This document shows positions 7,576 through 14,602 of a stretch of DNA of 17,375 nucleotides, piece by piece. Location of the stretch: the NCBI GenBank assembly GCA_030528845.1, contig JAUMYC010000027.1, positions 1 to 17,375 of the forward strand, in the 5' to 3' direction. Below the pieces are notes generated by a model. The model worked only from the letters and a program-made list of their open reading frames with translations. It searched no databases and was not told the DNA's origin. Origin of the DNA: Eubacteriales bacterium. Its GTDB lineage: Bacteria; Bacillota_A; Clostridia; Christensenellales; Aristaeellaceae. Positions within the stretch are counted from its first letter, which is position 1. Every line of letters begins with the position of its first letter. The position numbers and the translations under genes were made by a program.

Positions 7576-10500
7576 TTTCCCTCACCCTCTCCTGTAAGGA
7601 CTTTTCTTGCTGCGCGTTCCACCGCGCCCTCGCCGTCTTTTTCCTGCAAGGCGACGATCTTGCCGACGATATCCTCCATCAGCGGCACCGCGCCCTGCAG
7701 AAGCTCTTCATCCGACTTACGGCTCAAGCCGTTGGAGTAGATCAGCTGCGTGGCTGAGCCAGCAGCAAGGCGGATATTGCGCTCATGGCCGTGCAGCGCG
7801 CGGACGAGATGCTCCGGCTTGAGCTCTGCGCTCTGCGAAAAACGCATGACCAGCCCGCCGGGCTTGCCGGAGACCAAGTCGATGCCGATGCGCGAGCACA
7901 GGCCCTTGAGGTGCGCGATATCGACCAGATTGATCACGGGTCGCGTCGGATCGCCGAAGCGATCGATCAGCTCTTCCATCAGGTCGTCCCGGCTCGCCTC
8001 GTCGTTGATCGAGGCGATCTTCTTGTACATTTCTACGCGCACGAGGTCGCTCGAGACGTAATCCTGCGGCAGGAAGGCGTCGACATGCAGCTCCACCTTC
8101 GTCGTGATGTCTCCCTTCTGCACGTCGCCGCGCAGTTCGCGCACCGTCTCTTCGATCATCTTCACATACAGATCGTAGCCGACCGTGGCCATATGCCCGC
8201 TCTGCTCGCTGCCCAGGAGGTTGCCCGTGCCGCGGATCTCCAGATCGCGCATGGCGACGCGGAAGCCAGAGCCGAATTCCGTAAACTCGCGGATGGCGGC
8301 GAGACGTTTGTCGGCCGTTTCCGTGAGCACGCGATTGGGGCTGACGGTCAGATAGGCGTAGGCCAGACGATTGGAGCGGCCCACGCGCCCGCGCAGCTGA
8401 TAAAGCTGCGAGAGGCCGAAGCGGTCTGCATCGCAGACGATGAGCGTATTTGCGCGCGGCACGTCCAGACCTGCCTCGATGATCGTCGTGCACAGCAGCA
8501 CATCGTATTTTCCTTCGTAAAAGTCCAGCATGACGTCTTCCAGCGCATGCTCGCGCATCTGCCCGTGGCCGATGGCGATGCGCGCCTCCGGCACCAGCTT
8601 TTTCAGGCGCGTGTGCATCACCTCGATGGACTGCACGCGGTTATACAGTACATAGACCTGTCCGCCGCGCGAGAGCTCGCGCAGGATCGCGTCGCGCACG
8701 AGGCCGTCGGAATACTCGACGACATACGTCTGCACGGGATAGCGCTCCTCCGGCGGGGTCTGCAGAAGGCTCATGTCGCGGATGCCGACCATGGACATGT
8801 GCAGCGTGCGCGGGATGGGCGTGGCGGAAAGCGTGAGCACGTCCACCGACTTTTTGAGCTGCTTGATCCCCTCCTTGTGCTTCACGCCGAAGCGCTGCTC
8901 TTCATCCACCACCAGAAGGCCGAGGTTTTTGAAGTCGATATCCTTGCCCAGAAGGCGATGCGTGCCTACGACGACGTCGATCTTTCCTTCCTTAAGATCC
9001 TCGATCACCTGCTTTTGCTCGGTGGAGGTGCGGAAGCGGCTGATCATATCCACCTTGATGGGGAACCCGCCGAAGCGCTTGACCAGAGTCTGAAAATGCT
9101 GCTGAACGAGGATGGCCGTCGGCGCGAGCAGCGCGGCCTGCTTGCCGTCCATGATGCATTTGAAGATCGCGCGGATGGCGACCTCTGTCTTGCCGTAGCC
9201 GACGTCTCCGCACAGCAGGCGATCCATGACCTTGGGCTGCTCCATGTCCGCCTTGATCTCGGCGATGGCCTGCTCCTGATCCGGCGTTTCCTCATATTCA
9301 AAGGCGTCTTCGAACTGCCTCTGCCAGGGGGTATCCGGCGCGAAGGCATAGCCCTGCACGGATGCACGCGCGGCATAGAGCTTGACCAGCTCTCCTGCGA
9401 TCTCCTGAATGGACGCGCGCACGCGCGCCTTCTGCTTTTGCCATTCGCCGCCGGAGAGCTTGTTCAGCTTGGGGTTTTCCCCCTCCGAGCCGATGTATTT
9501 CTGCACGCGGTCGAGCTGATCGGTGGGCACATAGAGCTTGTCTGCGCCGGCGTAGCGGATGTGCAGAAAATCGCGGTAGGTGCCTTCGCTGGCCAGGCGC
9601 ACGGTACCCATATACTGGCCGACGCCATGGTTTTCATGCACCACATAATCGCCCACGCGCAGGTCTGTAAAGGCGGCCACCTTTTCGCCCGAGCGGGCCT
9701 TTGCGCGGCTCTTTTGCTTGGATACGCCGAAGATGTCGCCTTCGGCCACCACGGCGAGCCGGATCTGGGGATAGAGGAAGCCGCGCGAAAGAGAGGTCGG
9801 CAAAATGGCGACCTGACCTTCGGGCAGTTCAATCGGCGCAATCTCATGGAAATCGGACATGCATTCCAGCTCGAAGAGCGATTTATGCAGTCTGTTTCCG
9901 CGCGCGACGCCGCCTGCGAGGATCGCGATCTTCCAGCCGTCCTTCTCCCATTTTTTGATGTCCCGCGCCAGTTCACGCAGATTGCCCTGATATCCCGACG
10001 CGCCGAGGCCTTCGAATTTGAACAAGCCGGCGGGGCGGAAACCCTCGACCGTGCGCAGGAAGGGCTGCAGCGCGAGCACGCCCGCGGGATAGAGCATCGC
10101 GCACAGCTGCTCCCAGCTGTAGAGCAACTGGGCCTGCAGCGGCAGCGCTTCGCCGCGGTCCAGCGCGGTCTTAAAATGCTCTTCGAATTCAAGCATCCGG
10201 TTTTCACAGCGCTCGCGCAGCCGGTCGGGCTGATCAAAGATGATCAGCGGCCGGTCGATATAATCAGCGACCGTCTCCGTGTGGTCATACAGCGCCGGGA
10301 TGAGCGCCTCGCTCGAAAGGTGCGTGGGCAGCTTCTGTTCGCGCAGAGCGTCGATCCTCGGCTGAAAATTCTGCACCAGCGGCGTCATAGGGCGCTCCGG
10401 CTTTTCTTCTTTTTTCTTTGCCGCCTTGGGGGCGGCGGGCTTCGCGCCCAGTTCCCACATCGAGGGCATCTCCTCCAGCGGCGCATCCTGCGTCATCTGG

Positions 10501-11345
10501 AAAAACTCCTCAAAGGGAATGAGGTCGAATTCCTCCTCGAGCTTGCGCTGCGTCTGCGCGCTCTTGTCGTTCTGCACGCCGGAGGCCTCGTTGAGCTCCT
10601 CGTCGAGCCTGTCTGCCGCTGCCTGCGCCATTTCCTGCGTGAGCAACGCCTCCGCCGCCGGAAAGAGCACGGCCTCGCGTATGCGCTCGATGGAACGCTG
10701 GGTCATGACGTCGAAATCGCGCAGAGAGTCGATCTCGTCGTCAAAAAACTCCATGCGCAGAGCATTCGGCCTGCCCACGGGATATACGTCCAATATGCCG
10801 CCGCGGATGGCGCACTGGCCTCGCGATTCCACGACCTCCACGCGCTCGTAGCCCGCCGCGACCAGCCTGTCCATCGCCTCGTTGAGATCGAGGATCTGCC
10901 CCTCTTCGAATCGGATCAGATTTTTGCGAAACAGCTCGGCCGGCATGAGCCGGTACATCAGCGCGTCTACAGGCGCTACGATCGCGCGCAGGCTGCCTGT
11001 GGCGAGCCTGCCCAGCGCATCCAGCCTGCGCAGGGCGATCTCCCTGCTGGAAGCAGCGATGCGCTGAAAGGAAACTTCTCTCGCAGGAAGAAACGCGACT
11101 TCTCCGCCCAGCAGCGCGCCCATGTCGTCGGCGAGCCTCTGCGCGGACATATCGTTGGAGGCCGCTACGAGCAGCGTGCGGCCCAGCTTTTTCTGCAGCG
11201 CGCACAGAAGGTGCGCGCGCTGGCTGTCATCAAGCCCGTAGGCCAGATTCAGCGCGTTCTTTTTCAGCGCGGAGGAGAGCTCCCGAAAGCTGTCCATCTC
11301 CTCCATAGGTTCAAACAAGCAGCGCAGAAAATCGTTGTTTGTCAT
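7572..11345 (-). CDS. mfd: Transcription-repair coupling factor Mfd
   Basis: ATP-driven DNA translocase that removes RNA polymerase stalled at lesions and recruits UvrA/UvrB. Residue numbers here count from the ATG at 11357. In order: UvrB-like N-terminal module (about 40-290), a Lys/Pro/Glu-rich low-complexity segment (about 290-330), the rest of the N-terminal region, a CarD-like RNA polymerase interaction domain (about 563-620, RVGDYVVHENHGVGQYMG), translocase domain 1 with Walker A GDVGYGKTEVA (717-727), DEEQRFGV (818-825) and SATPIPRT (844-851), translocase domain 2 with EAGLDVPRAN and QLRGRVGRS (987-995), a TRG-like region with IRGTGNLLG, and the C-terminal TRCF domain to 1261. The total is about 80-110 residues longer than typical. 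ATG 11357 overlaps the pth stop but lacks a ribosome site. ATG 11345 has GGAGG 5 nt upstream and is preferred (1257 residues). Confidence 0.97.
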   Translation of the reverse strand: MTNNDFLRCLFEPMEEMDSFRELSSALKKNALNLAYGLDDSQRAHLLCALQKKLGRTLLVAASNDMSAQRLADDMGALLGGEVAFLPAREVSFQRIAASSREIALRRLDALGRLATGSLRAIVAPVDALMYRLMPAELFRKNLIRFEEGQILDLNEAMDRLVAAGYERVEVVESRGQCAIRGGILDVYPVGRPNALRMEFFDDEIDSLRDFDVMTQRSIERIREAVLFPAAEALLTQEMAQAAADRLDEELNEASGVQNDKSAQTQRKLEEEFDLIPFEEFFQMTQDAPLEEMPSMWELGAKPAAPKAAKKKEEKPERPMTPLVQNFQPRIDALREQKLPTHLSSEALIPALYDHTETVADYIDRPLIIFDQPDRLRERCENRMLEFEEHFKTALDRGEALPLQAQLLYSWEQLCAMLYPAGVLALQPFLRTVEGFRPAGLFKFEGLGASGYQGNLRELARDIKKWEKDGWKIAILAGGVARGNRLHKSLFELECMSDFHEIAPIELPEGQVAILPTSLSRGFLYPQIRLAVVAEGDIFGVSKQKSRAKARSGEKVAAFTDLRVGDYVVHENHGVGQYMGTVRLASEGTYRDFLHIRYAGADKLYVPTDQLDRVQKYIGSEGENPKLNKLSGGEWQKQKARVRASIQEIAGELVKLYAARASVQGYAFAPDTPWQRQFEDAFEYEETPDQEQAIAEIKADMEQPKVMDRLLCGDVGYGKTEVAIRAIFKCIMDGKQAALLAPTAILVQQHFQTLVKRFGGFPIKVDMISRFRTSTEQKQVIEDLKEGKIDVVVGTHRLLGKDIDFKNLGLLVVDEEQRFGVKHKEGIKQLKKSVDVLTLSATPIPRTLHMSMVGIRDMSLLQTPPEERYPVQTYVVEYSDGLVRDAILRELSRGGQVYVLYNRVQSIEVMHTRLKKLVPEARIAIGHGQMREHALEDVMLDFYEGKYDVLLCTTIIEAGLDVPRANTLIVCDADRFGLSQLYQLRGRVGRSNRLAYAYLTVSPNRVLTETADKRLAAIREFTEFGSGFRVAMRDLEIRGTGNLLGSEQSGHMATVGYDLYVKMIEETVRELRGDVQKGDITTKVELHVDAFLPQDYVSSDLVRVEMYKKIASINDEASRDDLMEELIDRFGDPTRPVINLVDIAHLKGLCSRIGIDLVSGKPGGLVMRFSQSAELKPEHLVRALHGHERNIRLAAGSATQLIYSNGLSRKSDEELLQGAVPLMEDIVGKIVALQEKDGEGAVERAARKVLTGEGEGK

Positions 11346-11356
11346 CTGTTCCTCCA

Positions 11357-11929
11357 TCAGGATTCGGCGTTGCAGGCCGCGGCATGCCTCTGCGCGGCGT
11401 CAAAGCCCTGCGCGATCCACTTCTCGAGCACCTCGCAGGCCTTCATATAGGAATCGAACATATGCTGGCGCTCCTCGGGCGTTTTGAAGCCGCAGAGCAC
11501 CCAGTCCTTTAGGTCCCAGCGCTCCGGCGGGCGGCCGATGCCGCAGCGCAGGCGCGGGATCTCCTGCGTACCGGTCAGGGCGATGATATTGCGCATGCCG
11601 TTGTGCGTGCCTGCGCTGCCCTTTTGCCGGATTCGGAGCTTTCCCTCGTCCAGATCGATATCATCATAGCAGATGAAGATCTCCTCCGGCTTATACCATT
11701 CGCGCAGCTGCACGACGGCTTCCCCGGAGAGGTTCATAAACGTCTGCGGCTGAGCGATGACGGCCTTTTGGCCGCAGATCATGCCCTCTCCGAGCACGCA
11801 CTTGCATTTTTTCTTCCCTAATACGATATGATTGCGCTGGGCGAGAATATCCACGATATCATAGCCGACATTGTGCCGAGTGTGCTGATATTCCCGGCCG
11901 GGGTTTCCAAGACCGACGATCACGATCAT
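11357..11929 (-). CDS. pth: Peptidyl-tRNA hydrolase
   Basis: Cleaves the ester bond of peptidyl-tRNAs that drop off ribosomes, freeing tRNA for reuse. At 190 residues it is standard length. The family residues are visible: Asn9 in VGLGNPGREY, catalytic His19 in HTRHNVGYD, Asn66 in TFMNLSGE, Asp89 in CYDDIDLDEG and Asn110 in GTHNGMRNI. ATG 11929 has AGGAGG upstream with a 10-nt gap. The gene leads the four-gene minus-strand unit; its stop overlaps an mfd ATG by one base. The pth-mfd pairing is conserved across Firmicutes. The C-terminal tail (about 165-190, Ala- and His-rich) is not conserved in the family. Confidence 0.97.
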   Translation of the reverse strand: MIVIVGLGNPGREYQHTRHNVGYDIVDILAQRNHIVLGKKKCKCVLGEGMICGQKAVIAQPQTFMNLSGEAVVQLREWYKPEEIFICYDDIDLDEGKLRIRQKGSAGTHNGMRNIIALTGTQEIPRLRCGIGRPPERWDLKDWVLCGFKTPEERQHMFDSYMKACEVLEKWIAQGFDAAQRHAAACNAES

Positions 11930-11964
11930 TTTTTAATATCCTCCTGCAGCCAAAACGCCAAACC

Positions 11965-11996
11965 GCGGAAAGTCCCCCTGAGGGGGGGCCTTCCGC
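11965..11996 (-). terminator. G/C-tract hairpin between purR and pth
   Basis: GCGGAA (11965-11970) pairs with TTCCGC (11991-11996), and inside it CCCCC pairs with a run of seven G around a TGA loop. On the minus strand it is followed only by a broken T-rich stretch (GGTTTGGCGTTTTGG), so termination may be partial. I see no convincing promoter between it and pth, which would fit read-through from purR. Confidence 0.5.
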
Positions 11997-12023
11997 TATG
12001 GCCTTGCGTATATTTTCAAACCT

Positions 12024-12836
12024 TTATACAAGCTTTGCGGGGCGCACGATCGCCGAACCTGCCTCCGGATCGGTGCTCTCCAGCGTGAGCAGCGCGCGGA
12101 TGCCCTCCGCCCTCTTGCGCACGGGCTCCGCAGTGGCGATCATCACGCCGATGCCCACCACGGGCGCGTCGAATTCGCGCATCATCTCCGCCATGCCGCG
12201 CAGCGTGCCGCCGCCCTTGGTGAAATCGTCGATGATCAGCGCGCGCTTTCCGGGCCGCACGGCCTTGCGCGCCAGAGTCATCGTTTCGATCTTATCGTTT
12301 CCGGCGACGTAGTTGATCTTCACGGCTGGGCCTTCATAGGCGCGGCTGTCGCGCCTGGCGATGACCAGCGGCACGTCCAGAGCGCGCGCAGTCATCAGCG
12401 CGACGGGGATGCCGCTCGTTTCCATCGTAAGAACAAAATCGGGATTATGCATGCAATAGAGCGACGCCATGATATCGCCCACCTTGCCCGCCGTATCCGG
12501 GTTGGAGCAGACGTCCGCCGTATACAGAAAGCCGCCGGGCAGCAGCCGACCGGGTTCGCTGAGCGTAGCGGCGAGCTGGCCAAGGGTCTCCTGCGCGCTC
12601 TCGGGGCTCATGAGCGAACGGTACATCACGCCGCCGGAGGCTCCGGCCACGGTGATGATCGTGCCCAGATGAAAACGGGCGAAGGACTCCCGCAGGATAT
12701 CGATATCCTCGCTCACGGTCGATTTCGCCGTATCGAACTGCATGCAGAACTCTCCCAATGTATGCAGGCGATTCGGCGCGTTTGTCAGGATCCTGGCCAT
12801 GGCGGCAAGCCTCTCGCCGCGCTTGATTCGTTCCAT
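12024..12836 (-). CDS. purR: Pur operon repressor PurR
   Basis: Firmicutes-type purine repressor, unrelated to E. coli LacI-type PurR. It binds PurBox DNA and is released by PRPP. From the preferred start it has 270 residues (B. subtilis PurR has 285). The N-terminal winged helix (about 1-75) includes the helix-turn-helix around FDTAKSTVSEDIDIL. The C-terminal part is a catalytically inactive phosphoribosyltransferase fold, with the PRPP-binding loop ALIIDDFTKGGGT at 199-211 and TMETSGIPVALMTARALDVP before it. The longest frame opens at 12908, upstream of a likely -10 box. ATG 12836 has GGAGGG upstream with about a 10-nt gap and begins like known PurR proteins (MERIKRGERL). ATG 12863 is a possible alternative. 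It is divergent from murC and upstream of pth-mfd. Nearby CGAAC motifs suggest self-control. Confidence 0.95.
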   Translation of the reverse strand: MERIKRGERLAAMARILTNAPNRLHTLGEFCMQFDTAKSTVSEDIDILRESFARFHLGTIITVAGASGGVMYRSLMSPESAQETLGQLAATLSEPGRLLPGGFLYTADVCSNPDTAGKVGDIMASLYCMHNPDFVLTMETSGIPVALMTARALDVPLVIARRDSRAYEGPAVKINYVAGNDKIETMTLARKAVRPGKRALIIDDFTKGGGTLRGMAEMMREFDAPVVGIGVMIATAEPVRKRAEGIRALLTLESTDPEAGSAIVRPAKLV

Positions 12837-12878
12837 TTTCCCTATCCCTCCGCTGCTGTGCATTGCTATCCACCCTTC

Positions 12879-12884
12879 ATTATA
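12879..12884 (-). promoter_or_regulatory. Probable -10 box of purR
   Basis: On the minus strand this reads TATAAT in the context GCGTATAATGAAGG, 43 nt before ATG 12836. No good -35 is found at 16-18 bp, so the promoter may depend on other contacts. A CGAAC motif at 12895-12899 falls in the spacer. Confidence 0.4.
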
Positions 12885-13024
12885 CGCCTTTCCACGAACA
12901 ATTTCCATACTCCTTTCGCCAAAAAGCCCCGGCTTACGAACTATTAACCTGTCCTTCTCCTCTTTTGCTCACAACAAATATATATTTTCTTAACGTTCGT
13001 AAAAAAGGAACAATATCTCGCCGG

Positions 13025-13053
13025 TTGCAGTTCGGCATGTTTTAGCGTATAAT
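13025..13053 (+). promoter_or_regulatory. Sigma-A promoter of murC
   Basis: A perfect -10 TATAAT (13048-13053) lies 17 bp after a partial -35 TTGCAG (13025-13030). The start point should be near 13060, giving a leader of about 95 nt. A GTTCG motif (13030-13034) touches the -35. Confidence 0.65.
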
Positions 13054-13153
13054 AGTAGCACGATAAAGAATAGGAAAATCCTGCCTTTTTTCAGGGCGTT
13101 TTTCTGTTTTCTCAAATTTTTTAACCGCGCCGGGTCAGGAGGACAAAGATCGG

Positions 13154-14545
13154 ATGCAGTCTGTTTTTGAACAATTCAGCGGAAAGAGAGCCCATTTCAT
13201 CGGCATCGGCGGCAGCTCCATGTCCGGTCTTGCCAAGCTGTTTTTGCAGCTGGGCGTGCAGGTGAGCGGCTCGGACGCTTCCGCCTCGCACAAAACGGAG
13301 GAACTGGAAGCACAGGGCATAAAAATCTTCATCGGCCAGCAACGCGGGCAGGTCGTCGGAGCAGATCTCGTGGTCTACTCGGCGGCGATCTCGCCGGACA
13401 ACCCTGAGCGGGCCGAGGCGGCGGAGCTCGGCATCGCCTCTCTTGAGCGCAGCGAGCTTTTGGGGCTGATCGCCTCCGCCTTCCCCACCCCCATCTGCAT
13501 CAGCGGCACGCACGGCAAGACGACGACCACCGCTATGGTCTCGCAGGTGCTGCTTGAGGCCGGGGCGGATCCTTCGGTGCATATCGGCGGGAGCCTGCCG
13601 ATCCTCGGCGGCTCGACAAGGCTCGGCCGGAGCGGCTATTTCGTGGTAGAGGCATGCGAATACGCCCGCAGCTTCCATAAGCTCTATCCCAAGGTCGCCC
13701 TCATCCTCAACATCGACGAGGATCATCTGGACTGCTACGGCGATATCGAGCATATCGAAGAGGCCTTTGCACAGTTTGCCGCGCAGACGACCGCCGGCGG
13801 CTGGGTCATCGGCTGCGGAGACGACATGCGTGTACGGCGTGTGTTGGAAAACTGCGGCAGGCAGACGCGCACCTACGGCCTGCAGCCGCACAATGAGATC
13901 ACAGCCGAGCAGATCTCCTACGACGAGACCGGCTGCGCCAGTTTTACCGCCACTCTCTTCGGGCATCCGCTGTGCGACGTAGAACTGCGCATCCCCGGAG
14001 AGCACAGCCTGCTCAACGCCCTTGCTTCGATCGCCGTGGCGGATCTCTGCCAGCTGCCGATGAGCCGCGTGGCGGAGACGCTCGCCCGGTTTGAAAACCC
14101 CAAGCGGCGCTTTGAACTGACGGGCATAACGGACGGTGTGCGGCTCTATACCGACTACAGCCACAACCCCGCAGAGATGCGCAACGCCATCCACAACGCG
14201 CATTCTCAGCCGCACGAGACGCTCTGGGCCGTCTGGCAGCCGCATACCTTCTCCCGCACAAAAGACCTCTACGACGAGTTCCTCGGCTGCTTTGGCGAGG
14301 CGGACCGCGTGGTGATCACGGATATCATGGCCGCGCGGGAGCAGCCCGATCCGACCCTCAACAGCGGCATGCTCGTGCGGGATCTGCGCGCGCGCGGTAT
14401 ACGGGCCGAATGGGCGCCGGGCTTTGACGACGCAGAGGCACTTTTGCGGGCCAATTGGAAAAGCGGCGACGTCGTGATCACGATGGGCTGCGGAAACATC
14501 GACCTGCTCAACGAACAAATCGAAAACCACGGAGACACCCGCTGA
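13154..14545 (+). CDS. murC: UDP-N-acetylmuramate--L-alanine ligase MurC
   Basis: Cytoplasmic ligase that adds L-alanine to UDP-N-acetylmuramic acid using ATP, the first amino-acid step of peptidoglycan precursor synthesis. The 463 residues match the family. The Rossmann-like UDP-binding domain starts with HFIGIGGSSMSGLA (14-27). The central ATPase domain has GTHGKTTTT (118-126) and NIDEDHLDCYG. The C-terminal domain has YTDYSHNPAEM and the MurC-type WQPHTFSRT. AGGAGG (13137-13142) lies 11 nt before the ATG. In several clostridia murC lies next to purR; here the two are divergent. A gene for a secreted CAP/Big_2 protein follows after 57 nt with no terminator between them, so the two may be co-transcribed. 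Confidence 0.97.
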   Translation: MQSVFEQFSGKRAHFIGIGGSSMSGLAKLFLQLGVQVSGSDASASHKTEELEAQGIKIFIGQQRGQVVGADLVVYSAAISPDNPERAEAAELGIASLERSELLGLIASAFPTPICISGTHGKTTTTAMVSQVLLEAGADPSVHIGGSLPILGGSTRLGRSGYFVVEACEYARSFHKLYPKVALILNIDEDHLDCYGDIEHIEEAFAQFAAQTTAGGWVIGCGDDMRVRRVLENCGRQTRTYGLQPHNEITAEQISYDETGCASFTATLFGHPLCDVELRIPGEHSLLNALASIAVADLCQLPMSRVAETLARFENPKRRFELTGITDGVRLYTDYSHNPAEMRNAIHNAHSQPHETLWAVWQPHTFSRTKDLYDEFLGCFGEADRVVITDIMAAREQPDPTLNSGMLVRDLRARGIRAEWAPGFDDAEALLRANWKSGDVVITMGCGNIDLLNEQIENHGDTR

Positions 14546-14602
14546 AGGACGGACTCCCAACCGTGCAAAAGAATCGATAAGATCGAAAAGAAGGAGAAAG
14601 CT

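Larger units (their letters stand above)
12837..13153. promoter_or_regulatory. Divergent purR-murC control region
   Basis: These 317 bp hold no gene that I can support. They contain the purR ribosome site, a purR -10 box, four CGAAC/GTTCG motifs (12895-12899 and 12937-12941 on +; 12995-12999 and 13030-13034 on -), the murC promoter, and a leader of about 95 nt before murC. The stretch is clearly more AT-rich than the flanking genes. Confidence 0.7.

Noticed and set aside
7785..11450. Open frame of about 1,221 codons on the plus strand opposite mfd and the end of pth
   Set aside because: It is antisense to clear mfd motifs and has composition typical of a GC-rich shadow frame (many Leu, Arg, His, Gln), with no recognisable domain.
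12921..12935. AAAAAGCCCCGGCTT as a terminator
   Set aside because: The stem is only 4-5 bp with a 2-4 nt loop and lies in a divergent promoter region with no transcript to end.
12837..13153. Riboswitch or small RNA in the purR-murC gap
   Set aside because: I see no conserved purine, PreQ1 or glmS-like core; only short weak stems are present.
13121..14560. Open frame of about 479 codons on the minus strand opposite murC
   Set aside because: MurC motifs are complete on the plus strand, and this frame has no ribosome site or family likeness.
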